From assembly GCA_040756745.1 (NCBI GenBank), contig JBFLYO010000012.1, positions 34,650-98,649 of the forward strand: a DNA stretch of 64,000 nucleotides, written 5' to 3'. Below, piece by piece: positions 9,563 to 19,002 of this stretch. The translations under genes and the position numbers were made by a program. Position 1 is the stretch's first letter. The number at the start of each line of letters is the position of its first letter. This DNA comes from JBFLYO01 sp040756745. GTDB lineage: Bacteria > Bacteroidota > Ignavibacteria > UBA10030 > UBA6906. The notes below the pieces were generated by a model. The model did no database searches, was not told the DNA's origin, and saw nothing but the letters and a program-made list of their open reading frames with translations.

Positions 9563-10441
9563 ATGTCGTTGCCGCTCGGGACAGGCATTGAAAGCGTCCG
9601 GCTGAGAGTCGCTGACCTCCGCCGGACGTTGCGCTTCTACCATGACATTCTGGGTTTTGTGGAGACTTCCCGCCCAGAGCACCATCGCGGCCTCTCCGCG
9701 AGGATTGACAGTCCGCCACTGCTCATTTTGGAAGAGTCACGCGATGCGTCACGTCCGCCCCGTCCCACGGCAGGTTTGTATCACGCTGCGATAAGGTTTC
9801 CGAGTCGTGGCGCCCTTGGTGCGGCCGTTCGCCGGGTGATCAGGGCCGAGCACCCGCTGCATGGCGCGGCCGATCATCTCGTCAGCGAAGCCGTGTACAT
9901 GACGGACCCGGAGGGAAACGGCATCGAGCTCTATGTGGACAGACCACGAGAAGAGTGGCGATGGGACGGTGAGCAAATCGCGATGGCGACGGATCCTCTG
10001 GACCTTCAAAGTCTGCTGGATGAGCCGGACGCCATCGCGCTGGAGCGGGAATCGATCTCCGACGGGACCGACATTGGACACATTCATCTCCAGGTCTCAG
10101 ACCTCCGACAGTCTGAAGAGTTCTATTCAGGAATCCTCGGCTTCGAAGTCATGCAGCGTTCGTATCCCGGTGCCCTCTTCCTCTCGGCGGGGCGATACCA
10201 TCACCATATCGGCCTGAACATCTGGGGAGGGCGCGGCATCCTCCCGCTGCCCACCGGTGCGTTGGGCCTTGTATCCTTCCGCGTCAGAATTCCCGGCGGC
10301 GAAGAATGGCGGGCGCTATGCGAGCGATCAGACACTTTGAGGGTCAGACAGCCCGCAGAGAGAGCGGCCGGGGATCCCCCGATTCTTTCACTTACAGATC
10401 CAAACGGCATCGCCATCGAACTACTCGCAGCACCGCGCTGA
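9563..10441 (+). CDS. Two-domain VOC (glyoxalase/ring-cleavage dioxygenase) protein
   Basis: A 292-residue tandem VOC protein. Domain 1 (about 9-125) begins ESVRLRVADL and ends IELYVD. Domain 2 (about 168-292) begins GHIHLQVSDL, contains YHHHIGLN and ends IAIELL. The second domain keeps a His-His-Glu metal set. The first has Arg where the first His is expected, so only domain 2 should bind metal. This matches catechol 2,3-dioxygenase (CatE-like) architecture, but many VOC proteins of this build have other activities. It lies 19 bases after the YceI gene, so the two probably share a transcript. Confidence 0.82.
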   Translation: MSLPLGTGIESVRLRVADLRRTLRFYHDILGFVETSRPEHHRGLSARIDSPPLLILEESRDASRPPRPTAGLYHAAIRFPSRGALGAAVRRVIRAEHPLHGAADHLVSEAVYMTDPEGNGIELYVDRPREEWRWDGEQIAMATDPLDLQSLLDEPDAIALERESISDGTDIGHIHLQVSDLRQSEEFYSGILGFEVMQRSYPGALFLSAGRYHHHIGLNIWGGRGILPLPTGALGLVSFRVRIPGGEEWRALCERSDTLRVRQPAERAAGDPPILSLTDPNGIAIELLAAPR

Positions 10442-10460
10442 GGCATCAGCGGGCCCCCCT

Positions 10461-10491
10461 TTTGGATTTCACTCCATCCATCCCTATATTG
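10461..10491 (+). promoter_or_regulatory. Bacteroidota-type promoter of the HerA-like gene
   Basis: TTTG (10461-10464), a spacer of exactly 20 bases, then TATATTG (10485-10491). This predicts a start near 10498 and a leader of about 30 bases before ATG 10529. The same arrangement precedes bshB1, secG, tRNA-Lys and the kinase at 60361. Confidence 0.7.
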
Positions 10492-10528
10492 TCGCGATCT
10501 GTTCTCCTTAACGAACGCAATCACCGCA

Positions 10529-11983
10529 ATGCCTACTCAACAGGAAAGCATCCTCGTTGCCGTGGGAGCGACGCCGCTGCATCTTCTCCCCGGCATGGCG
10601 AACCGTCATGGGCTCATCGCCGGTGCCACCGGCACGGGAAAGACGGTCACGCTTCAGGTCATTGCCGAACAGTTTAGCCGGCTCGGGGTACCGATATTCA
10701 TGGCCGACGTCAAGGGAGACCTGGCAGGCATCAGCCAACCTGGGTCCGCCAAGCCGAGAATAGTTGAGCGCATCCAGCAGCTACGCCTCGAAGGGTTTTC
10801 CTACGACGGATCGCCGGTCACGTTTTGGGACGTGTTCGGTGAGCAGGGACATCCAGTCAGAAGCACGGTTTCGGAAATGGGCCCGCTTCTGTTCAGTCGG
10901 CTCCTCAATCTGAATGAAACCCAGGCCGGCGTCCTGACCGCCGTGTTCAGAATCGCGGATGAGCATGGTCTGCTTCTGCTTGACCTTAAGGATCTCAGGG
11001 CAATCCTGGACTATGCAGGGACGAACGCCGCATCGTTCCGCACCCAGTACGGCAACATCTCAACGGCCAGCATCGGAGCCATCCAGCGGGGATTGTTGAC
11101 GCTTGAAGACCAGGGTGGGGACAAATTCTTCGGCGAGCCCGCACTTGATCTCGACGACTTGATGCAGACGGACGCACAGGGGAGAGGGATGGTCAATATC
11201 CTCGCCTCCGACCGCCTCCTGCAATCCCCCAAAGTCTATGCGACCTTTCTCCTCTGGCTGCTGGCCGAGTTGTTTGAGCGTCTGCCTGAGGTGGGTGATC
11301 TTGAAAAACCAAAGCTTGTTTTCTTCTTCGACGAGGCCCACCTGCTTTTCGCCAAAGCCCCCAAACCGTTACTGGAGAAGATCGAGCAGGTCGTGCGACT
11401 AATACGTTCCAAAGGGGTCGGCGTATTCTTTGTTACACAAAACCCATTGGATATCCCTGACATCGTCCTCGGTCAGCTCGGCAACCGCGTACAGCATGCG
11501 CTCCGCGCATTCACGCCCCGCGACCAGAAGGCCGTCGCGGCGGCGGCGCAAACGTTCCGGACCAACCCGCGGCTGAAAGTGGAGAAAGCAATCACCGAGC
11601 TGGGAGTCGGTGAAGCACTCGTGTCTTTTCTTGGCGCCGACGGCACGCCGGGTATCGTCGAGCGTGCCTGGGTCTGCCCGCCGCACAGTCAGATTGGACC
11701 TATCGCGCCAGACCAGCGAAAAACCATCATGCGGGGATCACTGGTCGCGGGGCATTATGAGTCGGTAGTGGATCGTGAGTCCGCGTACGAGAAGCTCTCC
11801 GCCCGTGTCCCCGAACGGCAGGCGCAGATTCCCATTCCAGGTGGTGCACCTCCTCGTGCACGCACGGCAGAGACGATGTTCGAGGCGATGGCGAAGAGCG
11901 CAGTACGCGCTGCGGGCTCGCAGATTGGCCGTCAGATCATCCGCGGAGTGCTTGGCTCGATTCTCGGGGGCTCAAGGAGGTAG
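10529..11983 (+). CDS. HerA-like ATPase (DUF853)
   Basis: A 484-residue P-loop ATPase of the bacterial HerA/DUF853 group. It has Walker A GATGTGKT (residues 32-39), [10 protein letters not shown] shortly after, Walker [13 protein letters not shown] (about 265), and [11 protein letters not shown] (sensor region, about 307) typical of FtsK/HerA ATPases. Archaeal HerA pairs with NurA in DNA end processing; the function of the bacterial DUF853 proteins is not established. It is single-gene here: its own promoter lies just upstream and no nuclease gene sits next to it. The C-terminus ends in a Gly-rich tail ([13 protein letters not shown]), as is usual for the family. Confidence 0.88.
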   Translation: MPTQQESILVAVGATPLHLLPGMANRHGLIAGATGTGKTVTLQVIAEQFSRLGVPIFMADVKGDLAGISQPGSAKPRIVERIQQLRLEGFSYDGSPVTFWDVFGEQGHPVRSTVSEMGPLLFSRLLNLNETQAGVLTAVFRIADEHGLLLLDLKDLRAILDYAGTNAASFRTQYGNISTASIGAIQRGLLTLEDQGGDKFFGEPALDLDDLMQTDAQGRGMVNILASDRLLQSPKVYATFLLWLLAELFERLPEVGDLEKPKLVFFFDEAHLLFAKAPKPLLEKIEQVVRLIRSKGVGVFFVTQNPLDIPDIVLGQLGNRVQHALRAFTPRDQKAVAAAAQTFRTNPRLKVEKAITELGVGEALVSFLGADGTPGIVERAWVCPPHSQIGPIAPDQRKTIMRGSLVAGHYESVVDRESAYEKLSARVPERQAQIPIPGGAPPRARTAETMFEAMAKSAVRAAGSQIGRQIIRGVLGSILGGSRR

Positions 11984-12072
11984 CTATCCCGGTGGTGGGG
12001 GGTGTTCCGCGTGTCTTTGAAGACAGCCACGCTTATCCTCATTCATCGAACCCACAGCGCAAAGGAGGAAGC

Positions 12073-12675
12073 ATGTCCCAAACGGCGATTCGGATCGGGC
12101 TGTTGGCAGTGCTGTGTGCTCCGGCCTTTGTCGGAGGTTCCGCAGCGGGTTTCGCTCAAGAGCAGCGGAGACACTTCACTTCCCGCGGGAGTGTGGAACT
12201 GGGGGGGAGCATTTCGTTCCAGGCGACCCAGCCGGTGGCCAATGACAGGACTTCTGACGTCATTTATGATCTTACCGTTCTCCCCTACGTCGGGTACTTC
12301 ATATTGGACGGCTTTGAGCTCGGTGTCAATCCTGCCGGGCTCGTTCTGACCAGTGCAGGAAGCACGACGATCACCTCCCTGCGCATTCTTGCAGCCCCTT
12401 CGTACAACTTCAGGACAAGCACCATCGCCACTCCCTTTGTTGAGGGGCTTGCAGGGCTTACGACGATGACGACAAGCGTCTCGGGGGGTGGAACCTCGAC
12501 GGCATCGGGGTTTACCTGGGGGGGACGGGCGGGCGTAAAGGTGGGAGTGGTTGAACGGGGTCTGCTGAACCTGGGGATTCAGTACCTGCGCATCACAGTG
12601 AATCCCTCCGGTGCACCGGGGCGGAACGGGTCGAACGATTTTTCCGTGACGGCGGGGTGGACCGTCTGGTTATGA
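12073..12675 (+). CDS. Outer-membrane beta-barrel protein
   Basis: A 200-residue exported protein. The signal peptide (IGLLAVLCAPAFVGGSAAGFAQ) is followed by alternating hydrophobic/polar strands ending in a Trp/Leu C-terminus (AGWTVWL), as in small OmpA/OmpW-like barrels. The start at 12073 is fixed by AAAGGAGG at 12061-12068. It does not show the specific motifs of a named family. It converges on pckA with a 6-base overlap and no visible terminator. Probably a porin-like or structural barrel. Confidence 0.78.
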   Translation: MSQTAIRIGLLAVLCAPAFVGGSAAGFAQEQRRHFTSRGSVELGGSISFQATQPVANDRTSDVIYDLTVLPYVGYFILDGFELGVNPAGLVLTSAGSTTITSLRILAAPSYNFRTSTIATPFVEGLAGLTTMTTSVSGGGTSTASGFTWGGRAGVKVGVVERGLLNLGIQYLRITVNPSGAPGRNGSNDFSVTAGWTVWL

Positions 12676-14313
12676 TCGAAGGGGCCCCGCGTTCCTCACC
12701 TCGACAGGGCAGCCCGACTCGAACTTCTTGAAGTTCTCAATGAACCGCGAGGCAAGCTCGCGATATCGTTGCATATAGCCGTCGCGGTCAGGCCACGACG
12801 CGGCCGGATTGAGGATGTGCGCAGGAACGTCAGCGCACTCCTGCGGGACGTCGAAGCCGAAGACCGGGTCGGCCGCGTACGGCACCTTCAGCAGTTCGCC
12901 GTTCAGCGCCGCGTTGAGCAGCGCGCGGGTGTACCGGATGCTGATCCGTTTCCCGATCCCGTACGGTCCCCCGATCCATCCCGTGTTGACCAGCCAGCAA
13001 TGCACTCCATATTTCAGGATCTTCCGTTTCAGGAGGTCAGCATAGAACGATGGGTGATGCACCATGAACGGCGCGCCGAAGCAGGTGCTAAAGGTCATCT
13101 CCGGTTCCTTCCCCAGCCCCACCTCGGTGCCTGCAATCTTCGAGGTATACCCCGAGATGAACTGATACAATGCCTGGTCAGGGGTGAGTCGGGCGATCGG
13201 CGGCATGACTCCCGATGCGTCGCAGGTAAGGAGGATGATGTTCTTGGGGTGTCCCCCCATCTTCTCCGGCACAGCATTTTCGATGTAGCTCAGTGGGTAG
13301 GACGCACGTGTGTTCTCCGTGATCGATTCATCATCCAGATCGATCAGGCGTGTCACAGGATCGTAGACGACGTTTTCAAGGATCGTTCCGAACTTCTGCG
13401 TGCAGGCATAGATCTGGGGCTCCGCCGAGGCTGAAAGCTGGATTACCTTCGCGTAGCACCCCCCCTCAAAATTGAACACCCCTTCGTCGCTCCATCCATG
13501 CTCGTCGTCGCCGATCAGCCGCCGGTGCGGATCTGCAGAAAGCGTTGTCTTTCCGGTTCCTGAGAGCCCGAAGAAGATCGCGGCATCTCCGTCGTTGCCG
13601 GTGTTGGCGGAGCAATGCATCGGCATCACGCCGTTGAGAGGGAGCAGGTAATTCAGGATTGTGAAGATCGACTTCTTGATCTCGCCAGCGTAGGCAGTGT
13701 TCCCGATGATGCACATCTTCGCCGCAAAATTGAGCACAATGAACGTGCCGCTGGAGGTGCCGTCGATCTGCGGGAGCCCTTTGAACGATGGCACGCACAG
13801 GACGGTGAACTCGGGCACATGACGGCGATACTCTTCGGCGGTTTGAGGGAGGATGAACATATTCCGCGCAAAGTGGCTGTGCCATGCGAGCTCGCTCACG
13901 ATTCGGATGGGCATCCGGTATGCGGGATCTGCGCCGGCATAGCAATCCTGGACGAATACATCCCTCCCCTGCATGAACCCCTGCAGGCGGTTGAACAGGT
14001 CGTTGAACTTTTCCGTGCTGAAAGGTCTGTTATACTCTCCCCACCAGACATGCCTCTCCGTCGATGGTTCCCGCACGATAAACTTGTCATTGGCGGAACG
14101 GGCCGTATGTGCACCGGTGTTTGCCACGAGGGGTCCCATGTGCGTAATGCGTGCCTCCCTGCGGAAACTGATTTCCTCGTAGAGTGATTCCGTCGGAAGG
14201 TTCCAATACGCCATCCGGAGGTTGGACAGGCCATGGTTGTCGAGACCGAAGTCGCTGCGCAGGGCCTGCGCCTCCCCCTGGGCGGGGGTCCTGATGTCCA
14301 GGATATTGTTCAT
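12670..14313 (-). CDS. pckA: Phosphoenolpyruvate carboxykinase (ATP)
   Basis: Interconverts oxaloacetate + ATP with PEP + CO2 + ADP, the entry to gluconeogenesis. The 547-residue protein has the kinase-1 loop FFGLSGTGKTTLSAD, the metal-binding AMHCSAN-like stretch (MPMHCSANTG) and the RYTRALLNAAL C-terminal signature, as in ATP-type PckA. The start (MNNILDIR) overlaps the upstream aminotransferase stop by four bases, so they are translationally coupled. The pair makes PEP from aspartate. Confidence 0.96.
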   Translation of the reverse strand: MNNILDIRTPAQGEAQALRSDFGLDNHGLSNLRMAYWNLPTESLYEEISFRREARITHMGPLVANTGAHTARSANDKFIVREPSTERHVWWGEYNRPFSTEKFNDLFNRLQGFMQGRDVFVQDCYAGADPAYRMPIRIVSELAWHSHFARNMFILPQTAEEYRRHVPEFTVLCVPSFKGLPQIDGTSSGTFIVLNFAAKMCIIGNTAYAGEIKKSIFTILNYLLPLNGVMPMHCSANTGNDGDAAIFFGLSGTGKTTLSADPHRRLIGDDEHGWSDEGVFNFEGGCYAKVIQLSASAEPQIYACTQKFGTILENVVYDPVTRLIDLDDESITENTRASYPLSYIENAVPEKMGGHPKNIILLTCDASGVMPPIARLTPDQALYQFISGYTSKIAGTEVGLGKEPEMTFSTCFGAPFMVHHPSFYADLLKRKILKYGVHCWLVNTGWIGGPYGIGKRISIRYTRALLNAALNGELLKVPYAADPVFGFDVPQECADVPAHILNPAASWPDRDGYMQRYRELASRFIENFKKFESGCPVEVRNAGPLRS

Positions 14314-15530
14314 AGCCAGTCTCGCACCAGTTTCCGTTCGCCGATGTAAATCTCGTTGGGGGATGAAGGATCAAGGGCCCACTTGATCCGCTCGATTCCC
14401 TGCTTCACGTCCTTCACCGTCGTCGCATAGCTGAGCCGGAGATGCCCTTCCATCCCAAACTCCTTGCCGGGGACGGTCACCACGAGGGCTGTGCGCAGCA
14501 GAAACCGGGAGAGCTCGACAGAGTTAGCGTTGTAGGCGCGGAAATCCGGAAGACAGTAGTACGTGCCGTTGGGTTTCACGGTCCTGACGCCGTTGAACGA
14601 CTCGAGCTCCTGCATCATCACATTACGATTGTTCTCGAGCGTCAGGCGAAGCGTCTCGACGGCGCTCTGAAGACCTGTGAGCGCCCCCTCCGCGGCGGCC
14701 TGCAGGAGGAGGGAGGTGCACGAGGTCGTCTGCGCCTGCACGTTAATCATCACTTCGGTGAGCGCTTTGCTTGCGATGACCCAGCCGATTCTGAACCCGG
14801 TCATGCCGTAGAGCTTGGAAATGCCGTTGATGCTGATGACGCGTGTCGATTCGATATCTTTGGTGGTGAAACGGTATGCAGGTACGGCGGTCGTTCCATC
14901 GAACACAAGCTTATGGTAGATATCGTCCATAATCAAATAGATCCCCTTGCGCTCGCAGAACTCCACCAGTTCGGCAATGAGCGCCTCGGGGTAGACGACT
15001 CCGGAAGGATTGTTGGGGCTGTTGACGATGATCGCCCTCGTGTAGGAGCTGACGGCCTGCTCGATGTCCTTCAACCGCGGAACGAATCTCCCATCCTCCG
15101 GGGTGACAATAACGGGGCGGCCGTACACCATCTTGATCATTTCGGGGTAGCTGACCCAGTAGGGGGCAATGACGATCACTTCATCTTGCGGGTTCAGGAT
15201 TGTGAAGAGGAGATTGTACAGGGCCTGCTTTGCGCCGCCTGAGACGATCACGTTTTCGGGTGCAACGACGCGGTCGTAGTTCTCTTCTGTGTAGCGGATG
15301 ATGGCCTTCTTGAGCGAAGGGATGCCGTCCGTCGGGGTATACTTGATATCCCCCGCATTCAGCTTCGCAGCGGCCGTCAGGATGGCATTGATCGGGGCCT
15401 TGTTCTTGGGCTCGCCGGCCCCCAGATGGATGACCGCCTCCCCTTTTTCGCGCAGGATGCGCGCCTGTTCGTTCAGGCTGAGGGTCGGCGACTCGGCAAT
15501 CGACCGCGCTAGTTGACTGATGGTGCTCAT
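14310..15530 (-). CDS. Class I aminotransferase, probable aspartate aminotransferase
   Basis: PLP enzyme of fold type I, 406 residues. The N-terminal IHLGAGEP, NSPNNPSG, DDIYHKL and the PLP lysine in SINGISKLYGMTGFRIGW place it in the aspartate/prephenate aminotransferase group (subgroup I-beta). Gene order supports aspartate-oxaloacetate exchange, since pckA, which consumes oxaloacetate, follows with a four-base overlap. AGAGAGG lies upstream of ATG 15530 on the minus strand. Prephenate or tyrosine activity is possible and cannot be excluded from sequence. Confidence 0.88.
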   Translation of the reverse strand: MSTISQLARSIAESPTLSLNEQARILREKGEAVIHLGAGEPKNKAPINAILTAAAKLNAGDIKYTPTDGIPSLKKAIIRYTEENYDRVVAPENVIVSGGAKQALYNLLFTILNPQDEVIVIAPYWVSYPEMIKMVYGRPVIVTPEDGRFVPRLKDIEQAVSSYTRAIIVNSPNNPSGVVYPEALIAELVEFCERKGIYLIMDDIYHKLVFDGTTAVPAYRFTTKDIESTRVISINGISKLYGMTGFRIGWVIASKALTEVMINVQAQTTSCTSLLLQAAAEGALTGLQSAVETLRLTLENNRNVMMQELESFNGVRTVKPNGTYYCLPDFRAYNANSVELSRFLLRTALVVTVPGKEFGMEGHLRLSYATTVKDVKQGIERIKWALDPSSPNEIYIGERKLVRDWL

Positions 15531-16008
15531 GGACGTGGATACCTCTCTGCGGGCAATCCCCTAATCGCTTCGGTGGGAATCCTGCTTCCTCGCGACGCCG
15601 GGGCCAATGGAGTTCGAGACGATGTGAAGAACGACGTGAGAAGAACGAATGCCGGATCTCTGATGGGCACGGGAACGCGGGAGATTTCTCGGCGTACTCT
15701 GGCAAATGGTACACAAAATCGCCGGCGAAAGCAAGAAACTGATGTTTGACGCAGCTCTCATCAGCGGAGTGACGTGCCTCACAGGTTGGAGAACACTGCT
15801 TGATTCTCCATGAATCTCTTGCTAGCATGATGCGGGCATATCACACCTTCACCGTTCTTTCCGCATCAGTCGTTCATACGCTCCCCCGGATCATTTCCCC
15901 TCCCTGCGCGTCGCCGCGAGCGCGGTGTTCGCTTGGAAATACACCGGGAATGCGGATGCTGGTCTGGTGAGGGGTATTATTCACACCATCTGTAAGGAAG
16001 GATTACAC
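15531..16008. other. 478-base divergent intergenic region
   Basis: Lies between the aminotransferase (minus) and a lipoprotein gene (plus). No convincing gene is seen. A plus-strand TTG (15800-15802) - N20 - TAGCATG (15823-15829) is one base off the promoter form found elsewhere in this window, but it would give a leader of about 170 bases. A strong AAGGAAGGA precedes ATG 16009. Confidence 0.4.
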
Positions 16009-17019
16009 ATGAGAAAACTCCTCAGCACGCTTCTGGCGGGGTCACTGCTTGCGGCCCTGGTCACACTCGATTACGGCTGCAAGAAGGATGACGGCACAAC
16101 GAATCCGATACAGACAGTGCCCACGTATCCCGTTGCGATGACTGTGCAGAGCCCGTCCGGTCAGCCGCAGGGGGGGGCACTGGTGTCGCTGAAGAACCCT
16201 CCCTACGCCGATCCGACGTTCCAGGCCTATACGGACACGGCAGGGAAGGCGACCATCATGGCTCCCGAAGGACCACAGACGATCGTGGCAAAGATGGGTA
16301 CCATCTTCCAGACCGAAGTCAACGTGACGGTTGTGAAGTCTACCTCGCCCCTTGTCGTTCCGCCGGTCCGGCTGGTGCAGAATACGGCATTGAAGGTCCT
16401 CGTGGTGAAGGCCAGTGCGGAACAGTTGGAGGACGTGCTGCGGGTGATCGGATTCACAACGTTCGATTCGACGACGATCTACGCTCTACGTGACTCTGCC
16501 AACCTTGACTCTGCGCGCACGCTGAACAGCCTGAGGCAGTACTCGTTGATCTTCTCGGATTGCGATGGCGGAAGCGAGGGCTCCAGCAATTATGCCGCCC
16601 TCTCCAGAGTCTACGGGCGGTACGTGCAGGGTGGTGGAAAAATGTATGGCGGCCATTACAACTACTACCATCTGCAGCGGGTCTGGACCACGTACTTTGA
16701 TGCGTATGATTATCAAGGGAATTCGTCAACGGACACGCTGAGGATCATCGACCAGAATCTGTCGAGTTACGTTGGATACTCGATTGCGCGATGGAACTCC
16801 ATCGATTCCCGTAACTTGTCAGGATACGAGAAATTCAGCGACCTTCCTGCAACGTCGAAAGTCTATGCGGTCATCAAGAATACCTCTCCCCAGGTCGGGG
16901 TCATCGTTGAGAACTACGTCGGCACGGGAAAGTATCTTTGGACCGACTACCACAACCAGGACATCAAGGACGACCCGAACCTGGTCAAACTCGTGAAATA
17001 TTTCCTCTATTCGCTGTAA
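16009..17019 (+). CDS. Lipoprotein with carboxypeptidase-regulatory-like domain and ThuA/GATase-like region
   Basis: A 336-residue exported lipoprotein. The signal peptide ends DYGC followed by KKDD (Cys 25). Residues about 45-115 look like an Ig-like carboxypeptidase-regulatory domain (PSGQPQGGALVSLKN, TDTAGKATI). From about residue 125 an alpha/beta domain starts LKVLVVKAS and includes SLIFSDCDGGSEG and YVQGGGKMYGGHYNYY, resembling the glutamine-amidotransferase-like/ThuA fold in which a Gly-rich loop follows a 'decide whether to show' strand. No catalytic Cys-His pair is clear, so a binding role is as likely as catalysis. It ends in a strong terminator, hence probably monocistronic. Confidence 0.72.
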   Translation: MRKLLSTLLAGSLLAALVTLDYGCKKDDGTTNPIQTVPTYPVAMTVQSPSGQPQGGALVSLKNPPYADPTFQAYTDTAGKATIMAPEGPQTIVAKMGTIFQTEVNVTVVKSTSPLVVPPVRLVQNTALKVLVVKASAEQLEDVLRVIGFTTFDSTTIYALRDSANLDSARTLNSLRQYSLIFSDCDGGSEGSSNYAALSRVYGRYVQGGGKMYGGHYNYYHLQRVWTTYFDAYDYQGNSSTDTLRIIDQNLSSYVGYSIARWNSIDSRNLSGYEKFSDLPATSKVYAVIKNTSPQVGVIVENYVGTGKYLWTDYHNQDIKDDPNLVKLVKYFLYSL

Positions 17020-17040
17020 TGACGATGCGGGTCTGACCGG

Positions 17041-17074
17041 AGCCGACCCGCCGTGCGCGGGTCGGCTTTTTTTT
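17041..17074 (+). terminator. Rho-independent terminator
   Basis: AGCCGACCCGC (17041-17051), a five-base loop, its perfect 11-base complement (17057-17067) and eight T (17067-17074). It ends the lipoprotein transcript, 16 bases before the CDF gene start. Confidence 0.93.
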
Positions 17075-17089
17075 GTATACTGGTCGGCG

Positions 17090-17986
17090 ATGAAATCTTC
17101 CGTACATCGTGCGACCACCGCCGCCGGATTGCGGACTGCATTGACCGGTGTCGTGGCAAACATGTTCCTCGCGGCAGTGAAGGCGATCGCCGGTATTGCA
17201 GGCAATTCCTACGCGCTCATCGCGGACGCGATCGAATCGACGTCCGACATCGCCAGCTCCCTCATCGTCCTGGGCGGGCTCAAGATCGCCGCGATCCCCG
17301 CCGACGAGGATCACCCGTACGGCCACGGCAAGGCAGAGCCGATCGCTGCAGTGGTGGTATCAATGGCCCTGATGACCGCGGCCGTCGGCATTGCCATCGA
17401 GAGCATCCGGGAGATTGCAACGCCCCATCACGCACCGGCACCGTTCACACTCGCCGTTCTGACGGGAGTCGTGATCGTGAAAGAGACGCTCTTCCGATAC
17501 GTGTTCCGCGTCGGTCAATCCAGCAACAGCACGGCGCTGAAGACCGAGGCGTGGCACCACCGCGGCGATGCCATCACATCTTCCGCCGCGTTTATCGGCA
17601 TTGCGATCGCGCTTGTCGGCGGGGAGGGGTATGAAAGTGCCGATGACTATGCAGCGCTCTTTGCCTCTTGCATCATCGTCTGGAACGGCGTGCGCCTCTT
17701 CAGACCGGCGTTCGGAGAACTCATGGACGTAGCCCCGCCGCCGGAGATCGAGCAGCAGATCCGGACCGCGGCGGCAGCGGTATCAGGCGTCTCAACGCTC
17801 GACAAATGCTTCGTGCGGAAAATGGGACTTGAATACTACGTGGACCTCCACGTGGTCGTGAACGGTGATATGCCTGTGAGGCAGGGGCATCAGATTGCGC
17901 ATGAAGTAAAAGATGCCATCCGGCAGGCAAACCCCAAGGTGTCGGACGTCCTTGTCCACATCGAACCGGCGGGAGAATTGATCTGA
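17090..17986 (+). CDS. Cation diffusion facilitator (metal efflux)
   Basis: A 298-residue inner-membrane cation/proton antiporter of the CDF family, exporting Zn2+, Fe2+, Co2+ or a related ion. The membrane domain has ALIADAIEST.D in TM2 and the HPYGHGKAE motif, plus ALKTEAWHHRGDAITS, which carries the TM5 HxxxD metal-site ligands. A C-terminal cytoplasmic ferredoxin-like domain (VRKMGLEYYVDLHVVV, then GHQIAHEVKD) is complete. The start follows the preceding terminator closely. Metal specificity cannot be read. Confidence 0.92.
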   Translation: MKSSVHRATTAAGLRTALTGVVANMFLAAVKAIAGIAGNSYALIADAIESTSDIASSLIVLGGLKIAAIPADEDHPYGHGKAEPIAAVVVSMALMTAAVGIAIESIREIATPHHAPAPFTLAVLTGVVIVKETLFRYVFRVGQSSNSTALKTEAWHHRGDAITSSAAFIGIAIALVGGEGYESADDYAALFASCIIVWNGVRLFRPAFGELMDVAPPPEIEQQIRTAAAAVSGVSTLDKCFVRKMGLEYYVDLHVVVNGDMPVRQGHQIAHEVKDAIRQANPKVSDVLVHIEPAGELI

Positions 17987-18030
17987 GCCTGTCGGTCACT
18001 TCGGTCGTTCTCCAACATTTCACTGAAACC

Positions 18031-18048
18031 ACCCCGCTCGGGCGGGGT
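18031..18048 (+). other. GC-rich hairpin without T run
   Basis: ACCCCGC, a four-base loop and GCGGGGT (18031-18037 with 18042-18048) between the CDF gene and the next gene. It could stall or partly terminate transcription, but no T run follows. Confidence 0.45.
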
Positions 18049-18087
18049 TGATGTCTGTGCTCGCGACTCAATCTGGAGTAAGACTCA

Positions 18088-18972
18088 ATGCGGCAGAATG
18101 TGGTGCTCTGGATCGTTTCCTTGCTGATCACAACAGGTACGGCGTACTATCAGCGAGTGACCGGTCCGACCTACCCGCTCGAAGGGAAAGCGGTCGTGGA
18201 CGGCAAGCCAATCGCGTACCGATTTGAGCGAAGTCAGAGTGGGGGGGAGAAGGCGCGTGTCTGCCTTTCGGTGCCGGGGCACGATGTCGAGGGGGTCCTT
18301 ATCTGGAGACTATTCCGATCGGGGGACCCGTGGACGAGTGTTCCCATGATGCGCCACGGAGACACGCTGTCGGCGTGCCTTCCCCCACAGCTCGCGGCCG
18401 TCAAGCTGGAGTACGTCGTCCGTCTCACCTCATTGCACGAAGACGCCGTGCTCCCCGCCGGACCTCCGGTGATCATCCGGTTCAAGGGAGAAGTGCCACT
18501 GGGAATCCTTGTCGCCCATGTGATCGCGATGTTCGGCGCGATGCTGTGTTCTACACGGGCTGGGTTGGAGATTTTCCGGCGTGAGCGCCGCTACTTCAGC
18601 CTCACGCTCTGGACCGTGGGCTTCCTTGTCGTGGGGGGACTGATCCTCGGCCCGATTGTCCAGCGCTACGCATTCGGGGCGTACTGGACGGGCTGGCCTG
18701 TGGGGACTGATCTGACGGACAATAAGACGCTCATTGCGCTCATCGCGTGGGCTGGCGCGGTCGTTGCGTTGAAAACTGTGCCGCGTCCGGGTATGTGGGT
18801 GACTCTCGCTGCATTGATTTTGATCGGCGTCTTCCTGATCCCCCATAGTCTGAGAGGGTCTGAACTCAGGCCAGAAAAGTCCGGGACCGGCTCCGGCATC
18901 GTCGTTTCGGACACCACGACCACGGATCAGGAAGACTCTGCGGGGGGTGATGAGCTCCCCGCGTTCTACTAG
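18088..18972 (+). CDS. Hypothetical membrane protein with N-terminal extracytoplasmic domain
   Basis: Not recognised by family; 294 residues. An N-terminal hydrophobic anchor (VVLWIVSLLITTGTA) is followed by a soluble region of about 115 residues rich in beta strands (FERSQSGGEKARVCLSV, YVVRLTSL). Then come about four membrane segments: ILVAHVIAMFGAMLC, LWTVGFLVVGGLILG, LIALIAWAGAVVALK and VTLAALILIGVFLIP. The C-terminal tail is acidic and Thr-rich. GGAG lies upstream of ATG 18088. A second membrane gene follows after 30 bases, probably in the same transcript. Confidence 0.72.
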   Translation: MRQNVVLWIVSLLITTGTAYYQRVTGPTYPLEGKAVVDGKPIAYRFERSQSGGEKARVCLSVPGHDVEGVLIWRLFRSGDPWTSVPMMRHGDTLSACLPPQLAAVKLEYVVRLTSLHEDAVLPAGPPVIIRFKGEVPLGILVAHVIAMFGAMLCSTRAGLEIFRRERRYFSLTLWTVGFLVVGGLILGPIVQRYAFGAYWTGWPVGTDLTDNKTLIALIAWAGAVVALKTVPRPGMWVTLAALILIGVFLIPHSLRGSELRPEKSGTGSGIVVSDTTTTDQEDSAGGDELPAFY

Positions 18973-19002
18973 TCCGGCTCTGATCTTCTCCCCGAAGGCA
19001 GG

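Noticed and set aside
18031..18048. Hairpin as a full intrinsic terminator for the CDF gene
   Set aside because: No T run follows the stem; kept only as a hairpin.
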